This document shows positions 22,670-31,294 of a stretch of DNA of 64,000 nucleotides, in pieces; within the stretch, counting starts at the first letter, position 1; every line of letters begins with the position of its first letter. Origin of the DNA: a virus; IMG/VR virus record IMGVR_UViG_3300015360_000024, positions 62,001 through 126,000 of that record; one strand, written 5' to 3'. The position numbers and the translations under genes are program-made. The notes beneath the pieces were generated by a model, which saw only the letters and a program-made list of their open reading frames with translations, ran no database searches and was not told the origin of the DNA.

Positions 22670-24282
22670 CCAGAGACATCGACGAGGCCGCGTTTGGAGC
22701 TGGACTGACGAGGGTCGTTAAGAAGGTCAAGCGTGGTGACAAGACGGTAGATCAGGCCTTCCACGTTAAGAAGGCTGCGCCAGACGATAAGTATGCGGCA
22801 AACAAGCCGTCAGAGATGAAGGTACCCAAGAAGGCAGCTGCGCCAGAGCAAGCACAAGAGCCCGAGGTAGTTCCGCCTGCTGTGAATCAGACCGTCGATC
22901 AGCTGGATGACATGACCGGCGAGGTGCCAGAGCAGGCGGCTCCGACGCGGATTATGGTTCGTACGCGCGAGATTCCCTGGGTCAAGAGGAAGACCGGCAA
23001 GGAAGATGAAGATCCAATCCCGAAGGAGCTGCGCCGGAGATTCGACAAGCGGAGCAAGAAGTCGATCTCAGTGATGGCAAATCCGGCGGTGACTGGGTCG
23101 CCGATCATGACGGTCGTGCCGACGGATAGGATTTTCTGGGGTGCGGACGAGCCCGACCTCCTGATGTCGTTGCGTCACGGCGACATCAAGAAAATGCGCC
23201 TGGTTGGCGGCAGTAACGGGTTGATGATCGCGAAGATTGAGTCTCGCGGCGGCGGCTCGTTCTACGGTTTTATGTGGATGGAGTCGTTGCGCTGCTCGCT
23301 CATCAGGCAACTCTGGGGAGGGGTCATCGACTTCGTGACTGAGGATGGGCCTCTGTCCAGGCGGGCTACCTGCGCCTATGAAGTCTCCAAGGCCTGCGGC
23401 CTGGATGATCTGACGCCGCCAACCGTGCATCGAATCGATGACGACGGCGATATCATGGGGATGTTGCCAGACTCTCTGATTGAGCAAGCGAACGAGTGGG
23501 TTTCGCGCACGACCGGCAAGGATCCGCAGACGGTACGAGAGAAGCTTGGCGCACACGCCACCGTTCAGCTCATTCGTGATGAGCCATGGCCGATCGAATC
23601 GGAGAACTGGTTCAGGGACCTGTTTGGTAGGCCTTCGAACGCTCTCAATAACATCTGGGAAGTAATGCCGCCAGATCGTCGGGTCGGCTTCCTGAGAATC
23701 GCAGCCCTGGATTTTGCAATTGGTTGCCTTGACCGTTCCTGGGGTGACATCGCGTTCTCGAACAACCCAAGGCATCCAGTGATGGTGTTCGGCGGCGAGC
23801 TGTCGATTACTTGCCCGAGGACAATCGGTATCGAGTACGCCACCGGAAACTACGGTAGCTACTCCGATGACGTTCCAGGAACGTTGCCTTTGCTCTGGAG
23901 TGAAGCGCTCACGATGCTGGTGGTTCGAGGCGGGGATGAAGAGATCGCCGGCTTCGAGGAGATCGGTATCAACATCGCCACCCGAATGAAGGACAACCGA
24001 GCGGTTGAGTTGGCGAGGTCATTACTGGAGCACAAGGCAACTCCACTGCAGATCTGCGGTGTTCTGAGCCGCATCTGGATGATGATGACCTGGTCAAAGG
24101 ACATCGCAAAGGACCCGTATTTTGCGGCGCGGTATTACGCTGCCGTGGTTTCCGGTGGAGCCAATCAGATTTTCAAGGGCGTGGAAGACTTCGTTAACAA
24201 CACGATGCACCAGGTGCTCGTGAGGGATTTCGATTTCTACACGGAGATGGAGTCAGGAGGTCCCGATGCAAGCGATCTCTGA
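22666..24282 (+). CDS. Kinase-fold protein with decayed catalytic motifs (PI3/4K-HipA-like)
   Basis: 538 residues. The first 150 are basic and probably disordered. The later part follows the phage PI3/4-kinase/HipA-like pattern: ACAYEVSKACGLDDLTPP, then LRIAALDFAIGCLDRSWGD near residue 354 where D-R-H-x-x-N is expected, then PVMVFGGELSI where the metal-binding D-x-G/D is expected. His is replaced by Ser and the Asn by Asp, and the second Asp is lost, so catalysis is unlikely. It probably serves as a pseudokinase. It is coupled to the small gene before it and overlaps the next. Confidence 0.55.
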   Translation: MTRDIDEAAFGAGLTRVVKKVKRGDKTVDQAFHVKKAAPDDKYAANKPSEMKVPKKAAAPEQAQEPEVVPPAVNQTVDQLDDMTGEVPEQAAPTRIMVRTREIPWVKRKTGKEDEDPIPKELRRRFDKRSKKSISVMANPAVTGSPIMTVVPTDRIFWGADEPDLLMSLRHGDIKKMRLVGGSNGLMIAKIESRGGGSFYGFMWMESLRCSLIRQLWGGVIDFVTEDGPLSRRATCAYEVSKACGLDDLTPPTVHRIDDDGDIMGMLPDSLIEQANEWVSRTTGKDPQTVREKLGAHATVQLIRDEPWPIESENWFRDLFGRPSNALNNIWEVMPPDRRVGFLRIAALDFAIGCLDRSWGDIAFSNNPRHPVMVFGGELSITCPRTIGIEYATGNYGSYSDDVPGTLPLLWSEALTMLVVRGGDEEIAGFEEIGINIATRMKDNRAVELARSLLEHKATPLQICGVLSRIWMMMTWSKDIAKDPYFAARYYAAVVSGGANQIFKGVEDFVNNTMHQVLVRDFDFYTEMESGGPDASDL

Positions 24283-24526
24283 TTCACGGCGAATTCGCAT
24301 CAAGACGGTCAATTTGATCAACGGCGAGCTTGTGCCATCTCAGGCTGCCGATGCTTGGCAAGAGGAAGACGGCAAGCTTGTTCTGAGTGGGCTCTGGGCG
24401 GATCTCGTTCCGTTCGTAGACGAAGATCATGCTTTGGTCGCGGCCGAGCTTGGTGTTTCCCAGCTGGAGTGGCTGCGTATGCGCATCCAGACGTTCCCGT
24501 TTATCGTCATGGAGATCTACGACTAA
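24266..24526 (+). CDS. Small protein, paralogue of the 22355 product
   Basis: 86 residues, overlapping the pseudokinase 3' end by 17 bases and the next kinase gene by one (TAATG). The alignment with the 22355 product spans most of its length (SRRIR start, AWQEEDG middle, FPFIVMEI end). A duplicated gene in front of a duplicated kinase-fold gene points to tandem duplication of a two-gene unit. Confidence 0.6.
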   Translation: MQAISDSRRIRIKTVNLINGELVPSQAADAWQEEDGKLVLSGLWADLVPFVDEDHALVAAELGVSQLEWLRMRIQTFPFIVMEIYD

Positions 24527-25809
24527 TGTCCGGCAGGAAGTCATGGTTGAATCCAAGCGACCTGCTGAAGCCAGGGCGGCTTGCGGCGTTATTCTCTGAG
24601 GACGACAAAACCGCTGTTCTTCCAGTTCCAGCTCCTGGTTTGCAAGCCAAGATAGAGCCGCCGCCGAATGCGGCGCCGTCCATGGCTGGACCGGCGAATG
24701 CTGGCACAGCTCCGTCTGCTCCAGCAGCTTCAGATCACGTAGCGCACTGGTCACCGATGCCGAAGAGGTCCGAGGTCGCCCACGACGAGCCGAGCCTGGC
24801 TTATCGAACCAGGCCAGACCTGGCGTCGCCAGCAGACCGTCATAAAGAGTTCTATGACGCCTACCACAATAAGGGCGCCACCAATAAGACTCTCAGACAG
24901 CACAAGAAGGGCAGCCTCAACGTTGTCTTCCATGGGCAGATGAACACCGGGCATCAGTACATCGCGAAGCCGCACGAAGGCATCGGTCATCGCGATCTGG
25001 ATACGCTGACACCGGAGACCCTGCAGTCGTTGAAGGCCGATGCGATGGATGCCGGCGCCCGGCATGACGCTACCTACGAGTTGATGTCAGCGATGGGCGC
25101 GCACCATATGGTCGTCCCAGGAGCGACGACGAACATGCACGGTCGTCATCAATTCAAGGGTCCAGATCCGGATGCCGACGATAGTCCAAGCAAGCGCCTG
25201 ACGATGGCCGCGCACCACGCCAGAGAGCAGGCGCACATTCAGGAATTCGTTCCAGGAGCGCTCAATGTTCACGACGCGACACCGGAACAGCTGGACAAGG
25301 TCGATGGTGAACACCGACTTCACGGCGTGGTTTCTCACTTGCTGTTCGGAGCCCAGGATGGCCACAGCGGAAACGTGATGATTCATCCTGCAGGTCATCC
25401 GGTCATGATCGACCACGACATGACATTGGCCACTCCGCAGGCCAGCGTAAACAAAGATGTTTTAGGAAAAGAGGCGATACGGTCAGCGTTTGCGCCTGGG
25501 TCGAAACTTGACTATCAAGCCAAATTACCTAAGGATAGTGCAGGTCAAGTGATTCCAGTCGGCAACAACTTCCCTCCTCGGATGCGCGAGACGCTTCAGC
25601 GTGTCGCCGAGGGGTACTACGGGAAAGGCCACGGGTCTCTTGGTCTTTCTGAAAAAGACCATGCCGCACTTCAGAAGAACGCCCGCGAGCTGCTTCTGTA
25701 CGGCATTGAGGGCACCCTGGATCGTCGCGTCAATATCGATACGGTCATGCGCGACAAGAAGGCTGCGAAGGAAGCGCTCAACAGCCAGATCGACGGAGCG
25801 AAATCCTAG
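24526..25809 (+). CDS. PI3/4-kinase-HipA-like kinase with intact motifs
   Basis: 427 residues from ATG 24526. A proline/alanine-rich N-terminus precedes the kinase. The catalytic loop AQDGHSGNVMI (from about residue 276) keeps D-x-H-x-x-N, and VMIDHDMTL (from about residue 291) keeps the metal-binding Asp. A nucleotide-binding Lys may be in GHQYIAKPHEG. These are the motifs of atypical kinases of the PI3/4K-HipA clan, which phosphorylate proteins or lipids. It sits between two decayed relatives. Target unknown; a phosphatase at 2240 is a possible counterpart. Confidence 0.65.
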   Translation: MSGRKSWLNPSDLLKPGRLAALFSEDDKTAVLPVPAPGLQAKIEPPPNAAPSMAGPANAGTAPSAPAASDHVAHWSPMPKRSEVAHDEPSLAYRTRPDLASPADRHKEFYDAYHNKGATNKTLRQHKKGSLNVVFHGQMNTGHQYIAKPHEGIGHRDLDTLTPETLQSLKADAMDAGARHDATYELMSAMGAHHMVVPGATTNMHGRHQFKGPDPDADDSPSKRLTMAAHHAREQAHIQEFVPGALNVHDATPEQLDKVDGEHRLHGVVSHLLFGAQDGHSGNVMIHPAGHPVMIDHDMTLATPQASVNKDVLGKEAIRSAFAPGSKLDYQAKLPKDSAGQVIPVGNNFPPRMRETLQRVAEGYYGKGHGSLGLSEKDHAALQKNARELLLYGIEGTLDRRVNIDTVMRDKKAAKEALNSQIDGAKS

Positions 25810-26114
25810 TGCTGGTCATTTTTGTATTCGATGGAGATCGCGACCGTGTTCGCGAGGTCATCTGGCAAAAGGCAGAGAACCTGGTCGTGTCCAAGCACTG
25901 GTTCCAAGATGGAACCGTCAAGGACGAGGTGCTCGCTGCGGACAACCTCCTTCAGGCACTCGACGAGCGTGGTGGCATATACTCGGTGTGTCACCCGGCC
26001 GAGGTTGGCGATCTGCGCTCAGCGTTCAAGTACCTTGGCAAGTCTGCGGACCTAGTGGAGACTCTGCCAGATGTCGACCTCACCACAGCAATCCAGCCTA
26101 GCGTCGCTCCGTAA
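25809..26114 (+). CDS. Hypothetical protein coupled to the kinase
   Basis: 101 residues from GTG 25809, overlapping the kinase stop by one base and the next gene by 44. It starts with a hydrophobic strand (VLVIFVFDGDRDR), followed by alternating helices and strands. It is not visibly related to the two paralogous small proteins, although its position before the third kinase-fold gene is the same. No family recognised. Confidence 0.55.
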   Translation: MLVIFVFDGDRDRVREVIWQKAENLVVSKHWFQDGTVKDEVLAADNLLQALDERGGIYSVCHPAEVGDLRSAFKYLGKSADLVETLPDVDLTTAIQPSVAP

Positions 26115-27420
26115 GGTCTTCGGATCGCTGTCGCAGCGCAAGCCGAAGCCATCCAAACGCGAGGCCGACCTACCGTCATTTGACGATGCCGCTTTGGTGC
26201 CGGAGCAGTTGCCGGCACAGGCGATGCCACACGAGAAGACCGGAATCGTGTTGGTGCCTTCGCGCCGCATCGACGGATCAGACCTAGATGCGCCATGGAA
26301 TGGTTCGGAGCAAACCATCTGGAACTGGCTGCGAACCACGCCAATTGAGTTCATCGAGGAGCGTGTCCTCACCGGCCTGGATGGAACTTTCTGGGCCCGG
26401 TGTAGGAACGACGAAGGCCGGCTGAGGAGCACGCTGCTGCGTTTCGATACGATCGGTCTAGAAGACCTCTACAAGCTCTGGGGTGTGGAGTATGGGATCG
26501 CGGCGGAGAACCACGACATCCTCAGACGCGAGCAGGCGGCGTACGAGATAGCTAAGGGCCTTGGTTGCGAAGACATGGTTCCTCCGTTGGCGGTGCGGAC
26601 GCTCAATCTGGTTCCGCTGATCTCGGATGCTGTTCGAGAGAAGGTGGCCGCGAAGTATGGAATCGACCCGATTCTCGTCGATGAAACCTACGGGGTCGTG
26701 GGAGCGCTACAGCTTGTTCCGTTGAACGCTCGAAGCTTTGTTGACCACTGGGCCATGCTTGGGCCTGACCCGGCCAGTAGGTTCGCCAGGGCGTCGTCGG
26801 CGCTCAGGTACAGCATGTACCGGCTTATCGCGCTGGACTTCGTGTTGGGTACTGGAAATCGCACGATCGCCAACCTGTTGTTCAACGAGTCCACTGGTTC
26901 CCTGGCGGTTGTCGGCTTTGGTGTAACGCTGGCCAATCCGATGACGGCGGCAGACCATTACCTTGCGCAACGGGCACAGGGCTGGGGTCGGCATATTCCT
27001 GGACCACTGGAAGATCCGGCTCCAGGGGCCCCGCCGTCCGGGACTGATTCGATTTACCTCGCGAACGGTTTCACGGACAGGGAACGCGAGGAGTGCCTGG
27101 CTACGTTCAGGCAGATGTCCGAGGCAACCGACGAGAGAACCGTGGTTCTGCTTTGCCAGATCATGGAGGAGATCGGCATCCCTCGTGAGTGCATCGCAGG
27201 CTTCGTGTCGAGACTGGTGTTCCTCCAGGAGGATCCTGACGCAGTTATCGATAACCCGACCGACCACACCCGCAGCATCCTCGTTCCACTACGCCGTGGG
27301 TTCGCCTTCGACGAGGGCCGCAACCTGAAGGTGGTCGAGACGACGAATCAGATCCTAACGGCAGCAACGGCAGAGGGATTCGACTTTACCTCTGCAATGC
27401 AAGCTCAGCCGGCTCAGTAG
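26071..27420 (+). CDS. Kinase-fold protein with decayed catalytic motifs
   Basis: 449 residues. REQAAYEIAKGLGCEDMVPP matches the helix before the active site in the first family member. The active-site region reads ALDFVLGTGNRTIANLLFN near residue 260 and LAVVGFGVTL where D-R-H-x-x-N and the metal Asp are expected. Asp becomes Asn, His is absent, only the Asn of the loop remains, and the second Asp is missing. Another probable pseudokinase. It ends the cassette just before a palindrome and the terminase promoter. Confidence 0.55.
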   Translation: MSTSPQQSSLASLRKVFGSLSQRKPKPSKREADLPSFDDAALVPEQLPAQAMPHEKTGIVLVPSRRIDGSDLDAPWNGSEQTIWNWLRTTPIEFIEERVLTGLDGTFWARCRNDEGRLRSTLLRFDTIGLEDLYKLWGVEYGIAAENHDILRREQAAYEIAKGLGCEDMVPPLAVRTLNLVPLISDAVREKVAAKYGIDPILVDETYGVVGALQLVPLNARSFVDHWAMLGPDPASRFARASSALRYSMYRLIALDFVLGTGNRTIANLLFNESTGSLAVVGFGVTLANPMTAADHYLAQRAQGWGRHIPGPLEDPAPGAPPSGTDSIYLANGFTDREREECLATFRQMSEATDERTVVLLCQIMEEIGIPRECIAGFVSRLVFLQEDPDAVIDNPTDHTRSILVPLRRGFAFDEGRNLKVVETTNQILTAATAEGFDFTSAMQAQPAQ

Positions 27421-27422
27421 CC

Positions 27423-27438
27423 GCGCAAACACTTGCGC
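27423..27438. repeat. Dispersed palindrome, site D
   Basis: GCGCAAACACTTGCGC, beginning two bases after the stop of the third kinase-fold gene, as site A follows a stop codon. It lies about 30 bases upstream of the putative terminase promoter, whose -35 TTGCGC repeats half of the palindrome. Confidence 0.65.
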
Positions 27439-27465
27439 CAGTATCCCAAGCTACCTTTTGGATGT

Positions 27466-27495
27466 TTGCGCGTGATCAGCTGTTTCGGCTAATAT
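27466..27495 (+). promoter_or_regulatory. Probable promoter of the terminase operon
   Basis: TTGCGC (27466-27471), 18-base spacer, TAATAT (27490-27495); ATG 27507 follows after 11 bases with no Shine-Dalgarno. It has the same TTGCGC -35 as the promoter at 20425. Confidence 0.5.
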
Positions 27496-27506
27496 CTGCG
27501 TAGCTT

Positions 27507-28253
27507 ATGTCGAGCACCACGAGACGTCCGCCGATCCGTCCGGTCAGTAGGGAACCGAAGAAGGCTGCCGCCAGCCTGCAGGAATGCAGATGTTTCGATG
27601 AGGTCGAGCGCAGGCTAAGGCTCGGGTGGTCGGCGCCAGACCTTGTGAAGTTCATCCAAGAGGAAAGCGGGGAGTTGACACACCTGAGCGCTACGTATGT
27701 TCAGAAGATGATCAACGAGTTCAGGAGCACGATTCCTCCGGCCGAGTTGCTGCTGACGACGCAGAACACGAGCGTTGCGGTCCACACGGCTCAGAGGCTC
27801 GCGAACGGCATGTACGAGCTTGAGAAGCTCAACGAGCTGTACGACCTCCAGATGGATCGAATCAAGATCGACGTCGAGAACGAGAAGAAGATCAATAAGC
27901 TCTTCCCGTCGACCGGACGCGAGATTTTCTACGCGATGAAGATTTTGAACCAGGCTTCCGAACTGAAGATGAACCTTGGCATCGCCAAGAGACAGTTGGG
28001 CGAGGTCTCAGTGACCGGAGCGGCGGCCGTGCAGATTGCCGATCGGTACTCCGATGGAGTCGGCAAGGTAATGTCCGACCCAGATAGTCGCCGGAAAGTC
28101 CTCGGCATGGTTGAGACCCTGATGATGGTGGGGGCGCGGGCAAAGCTCGATGCGACTGAGATCATCGCCAGCGCAGCGCATTACGCTGACAGCAAGGTCA
28201 TCGACGTCGACCCTGAGCCTGTGGAGCCGTTTCCCGAGCCCGTGGACGAGTAG
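27507..28253 (+). CDS. Putative terminase small subunit
   Basis: 248 residues, directly before the large terminase (2-base gap). The N-terminal part has a likely DNA-binding helical domain (CFDEVERRLRLGWSAPDLVKF, then LSATYVQKMINEFRST in segments), followed by long helices suited to oligomerisation (LANGMYELEKLNELYDLQMD) and an acidic C-terminal tail rich in Pro, Glu and Asp. No sequence family is recognised. The role is inferred from position, size and domain order: recognise phage DNA and present it to TerL. Confidence 0.6.
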   Translation: MSSTTRRPPIRPVSREPKKAAASLQECRCFDEVERRLRLGWSAPDLVKFIQEESGELTHLSATYVQKMINEFRSTIPPAELLLTTQNTSVAVHTAQRLANGMYELEKLNELYDLQMDRIKIDVENEKKINKLFPSTGREIFYAMKILNQASELKMNLGIAKRQLGEVSVTGAAAVQIADRYSDGVGKVMSDPDSRRKVLGMVETLMMVGARAKLDATEIIASAAHYADSKVIDVDPEPVEPFPEPVDE

Positions 28254-28255
28254 TC

Positions 28256-30262
28256 ATGGCGATTATCGATCTCGGCGGTCGCGTCAGGAGCGAGCAGACC
28301 AAGGAAGAGTTGGTCCGCATGCTCAGTAAGGAGTTCGCGAACCTCTCCGACGACGAGAAACAGGCGGTGATGCTCTGTCTGCGCGAGATGGATGATCCAG
28401 CCTTCAATGAGCTGGAGGAGAAGGGCGAGGTTGTACCAACCCGTATCTATGATGTCCTGACTGATGCCGAGTACATTCGCAAGCCCGTCGACATGGAGAC
28501 GTTCGTCCGGGATCCGTACTACCTCGGCAAGACCTGCGACGTTCTCTATCCAAAGCTGATGGAAGACATGAACGAGCTATTCGCTGGTAACTACCGCGAA
28601 ACCATTCTGTCAGGGTCGATTGGTTGGGGTAAGTCGTTCTTTGCGTCCATTGCAGCCTGTCGAATCATCTACGAGCTGTCGTGTATGCGCGATCCGCATA
28701 AGAGCTTCGGCATCGGTAAGGGCTCTGATATTTCCTTCGTCGTGCTCTCGGTCAAGGAAGACCTCGCCATCAAGGTCGCCTTTGAGAACATCGCGAACAA
28801 GATCAAGGAGAGCGACTACTTCAAGGATAATTTCGCATTCAAGCCGATGAAGAAGGAGATTATTTTCCCAAATCACATCCAGGTGGCAGCGCGTGCGTCA
28901 ACCGATAGCGCTGCCCTTGGTTTGAACGTCTTCTCCGCATGGATCGATGAGTCGAACTTCCTGGCCCCTATGAAGAAGAAGGGATCTATTGAGAGCCGGG
29001 TCGGCAATACAGACAGGGCTTCGTTTCTCTACGACCAGCTCATCCGTCGTATGAAGTCGCGCTTCCAGCGTCACGGGAAGCTGCCAGGTATGATGATCGT
29101 TGTCTCGTCGAAGCAGACCAGGGACGACTTCACCGCCAAGCGCATTCGTGAGTCGAAGGACGACCCGACGGTGTTCGTTCGCGACTACGCCACCTGGCAC
29201 GTCAAGCCGGATGGGATTTTCTCAAAAGAGGTCTTCCACGTTCTGGTTGGTAACGACCTCATTCCTTCGAAGGTGCTCGATCCTGAAGAGGTGCCCATAC
29301 TGCGCGAGAAGCTACAGGAGGGAATGCTCATCATCGAGGTCCCGATCGACTTCAAGAACGACTTCGTCAACAACGTCGAAGACTCGATTCGCGATATCGC
29401 CGGCATTGAGACGGTCTCCATCTCGCCGTTCATCCAGCAGCGCAATAAGATCGTTCCAAACATTGACATCAACCGCTCGCACCCGTTCACTACGGAGGCG
29501 TGGGTGCAGACCGAGGGTGGCCGATTCATCTGGTCGAAGCTTGCCCATCAGATTGAAACACGCGAAGGGGCGTCACTCGTTCGCGAGTGGCAGCCGCTGT
29601 TCCATGCTGGTTCAGCAAGGCACGTCCATATCGACCCGTCGCTGAACGACGACTCGACTGGTTTCGCCGTTGGCTGCGTGACCGGCTATAAGATGGTGTC
29701 TCGCAGAGATCCTGAGACACAGGAACTATTCACGGAGCGCGCACCGGAGATCTGGGTCGATTTCCTTCTGCGTATCAGCCCGCCCGTCGGTGGCGAAATC
29801 GACCAAGCAGGATTGAGGTCGCTCATCTACCAGTTTCAAGCGAAGGGCTTCTCTGTCAGCTTCGTCTCGGCAGATCAGTTCAACTCAGCCGACACCCTGC
29901 AGCAGCTTGCTCGGAAGGGGCTGACGACTGAGCGAATCTCTGTCGACAAGCCGATGGACGCCTACGACATCCTCAAGCAAGCCCTCTATGAGAACCGGCT
30001 GAGCTTCTACGATTACCGACCACTTCTCGATGAGTTGAAGTGGATCCAGAAGGACAACATCCGCAACAAGGTCGACCACCCAGCTGGTAAATCGAAGGAT
30101 GTGGCCGACGCCTTGGCAGGCATCGTCTTCACGTTGACGACGATGTATCACGGCGCCCCGATGGGGGTGTACAAGGGGTTGTCGCAGCACTCAGATCCAC
30201 AGCAAGAGGAACAGCGCGAGATTGTGGACGACGATGGACCACTGCCTTTCTTGATAGGATGA
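28256..30262 (+). CDS. terL: Terminase large subunit
   Basis: 668 residues. ATPase: Walker A SGSIGWGKS near residues 118-126 and Walker B VFSAWIDES with the Asp-Glu pair near 229-230; the coupling motif is probably in MMIVVSSKQT. RNase H-like nuclease: HIDPSLNDDSTGFAVG (first Asp near 459), VSADQFNSAD, and the final acids in KSKDVADALAG. It drives DNA into the prohead and cuts the concatemer. The full length and all acids suggest an active enzyme. Followed at once by a leaderless-type start signal. Confidence 0.93.
   Translation: MAIIDLGGRVRSEQTKEELVRMLSKEFANLSDDEKQAVMLCLREMDDPAFNELEEKGEVVPTRIYDVLTDAEYIRKPVDMETFVRDPYYLGKTCDVLYPKLMEDMNELFAGNYRETILSGSIGWGKSFFASIAACRIIYELSCMRDPHKSFGIGKGSDISFVVLSVKEDLAIKVAFENIANKIKESDYFKDNFAFKPMKKEIIFPNHIQVAARASTDSAALGLNVFSAWIDESNFLAPMKKKGSIESRVGNTDRASFLYDQLIRRMKSRFQRHGKLPGMMIVVSSKQTRDDFTAKRIRESKDDPTVFVRDYATWHVKPDGIFSKEVFHVLVGNDLIPSKVLDPEEVPILREKLQEGMLIIEVPIDFKNDFVNNVEDSIRDIAGIETVSISPFIQQRNKIVPNIDINRSHPFTTEAWVQTEGGRFIWSKLAHQIETREGASLVREWQPLFHAGSARHVHIDPSLNDDSTGFAVGCVTGYKMVSRRDPETQELFTERAPEIWVDFLLRISPPVGGEIDQAGLRSLIYQFQAKGFSVSFVSADQFNSADTLQQLARKGLTTERISVDKPMDAYDILKQALYENRLSFYDYRPLLDELKWIQKDNIRNKVDHPAGKSKDVADALAGIVFTLTTMYHGAPMGVYKGLSQHSDPQQEEQREIVDDDGPLPFLIG
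30252..30260 (+). promoter_or_regulatory. Extended -10 for a leaderless start
   Basis: TGA followed by TAGGAT (30255-30260), then exactly six bases to ATG 30267. It overlaps the 3' end of terL. No Shine-Dalgarno. Confidence 0.55.
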
Positions 30263-30266
30263 CCCC

Positions 30267-30989
30267 ATGGCGGAGACCAAGAAGCACAAGAAACGCAAGA
30301 AGCGGAAGCGCGTTTTGTCTGTGTTTCCGATAATCTACCCTTCTAGAATCGGAACTCCGTACACCTACCGCCCCGGATCTGGAAACGATTCGGGTGGAGC
30401 ACCCGCAGAAGCTCCTCCGGCGCCTCCTTCTCCAGGTTCGGGAATAGGCGAGGCACTGAACGTCAAACCATCTAGGGCCAGGGTGCTGCACGAAATGCGT
30501 CGCGCGCTTGGCCTGAAGCCTGGAAGTGATCGAGCGAACGAGGGCGGCGACGCGTTCCCTCAGGGACCAAGGATGCGTTTGGTGCGGACCGCATTGGTTG
30601 AGTACTTTAACGACGCACCGAACGTTGCGATGGGCGGCTACCAGCTGCCAAGCTTTTCATCGGTGCCGATGCGTGTCGGCGGTCCAGTGATTGGCGGTCC
30701 CGGGTTTCAACACGACGGCAATGGAGAAGGCGGTCGGTACGACTTCAGGAAGTCACCTGGCCTTGGATTCAGGACGGAGATGGCCTGGCGAGTCTGGGAG
30801 AAGGCGATGGACGTTATGGACAAGGAGAAGGGGATGGCAAAGCATTCAATTCTCCTGAGGGCCCTGTCCAAGGCTGGCGTTCATCGCGGACAGATAGATC
30901 CGGCCGAGTATCGTCTCCTTGAGATGGGCATCGAGTGGTACCTCAGCGATGCTGGCGCACTTGGTGCCAGCAAGAGCGTTTTCTATTAG
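30267..30989 (+). CDS. Hypothetical basic/Pro-Gly-rich protein
   Basis: 240 residues. The first 15 residues are almost all Lys/Arg (KKHKKRKKRKR), then a Pro/Gly/Ala-rich linker, then a domain with FRTEMAWRVWEKAMDVMDKE and a helical C-terminus. The basic head could bind DNA or be cleaved in the prohead. No known family. Probably translated from a leaderless mRNA starting at its own -10 box. Confidence 0.6.
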   Translation: MAETKKHKKRKKRKRVLSVFPIIYPSRIGTPYTYRPGSGNDSGGAPAEAPPAPPSPGSGIGEALNVKPSRARVLHEMRRALGLKPGSDRANEGGDAFPQGPRMRLVRTALVEYFNDAPNVAMGGYQLPSFSSVPMRVGGPVIGGPGFQHDGNGEGGRYDFRKSPGLGFRTEMAWRVWEKAMDVMDKEKGMAKHSILLRALSKAGVHRGQIDPAEYRLLEMGIEWYLSDAGALGASKSVFY

Positions 30990-31021
30990 AAATGTTCAGA
31001 TCTTAGGATATTCAAAGTAAT

Positions 31022-31294
31022 ATGAACAGGATACGACCAGAACCCAAGGACGATGCATCCAATGCCCTTGGAGACGCTCCAGAGGAGGAATACACGTTTC
31101 TTCTCGTGCCGGTAGGCGTCTATACGCAGGTGGCTCAGATTGCTCGCCAGCAGGGATGCTCGGTGGGCGAGGTGTTCCAAAGATCGCTTTTGGCGTATGT
31201 TCAGGCCGCCGAGACGGGTGCGGATAAACAGCCTGATCGACAGCCATCCAGGCCACCGCCTGACATGGTCGTCAAACGTAAAAGGAGTCCATGA
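31022..31294 (+). CDS. Ribbon-helix-helix-like small protein
   Basis: 90 residues. EYTFLLVPVGVYTQVAQIA followed by GCSVGEVFQRSLLAYVQAA fits a ribbon-helix-helix fold (strand, helix A, helix B) as in Arc/CopG regulators, flanked by acidic and Pro/Arg-rich tails. It overlaps the holin-like gene by four bases. It may regulate lysis or late genes; that is inference. A TAGGAT box lies 12 bases before its ATG. Confidence 0.55.
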   Translation: MNRIRPEPKDDASNALGDAPEEEYTFLLVPVGVYTQVAQIARQQGCSVGEVFQRSLLAYVQAAETGADKQPDRQPSRPPPDMVVKRKRSP

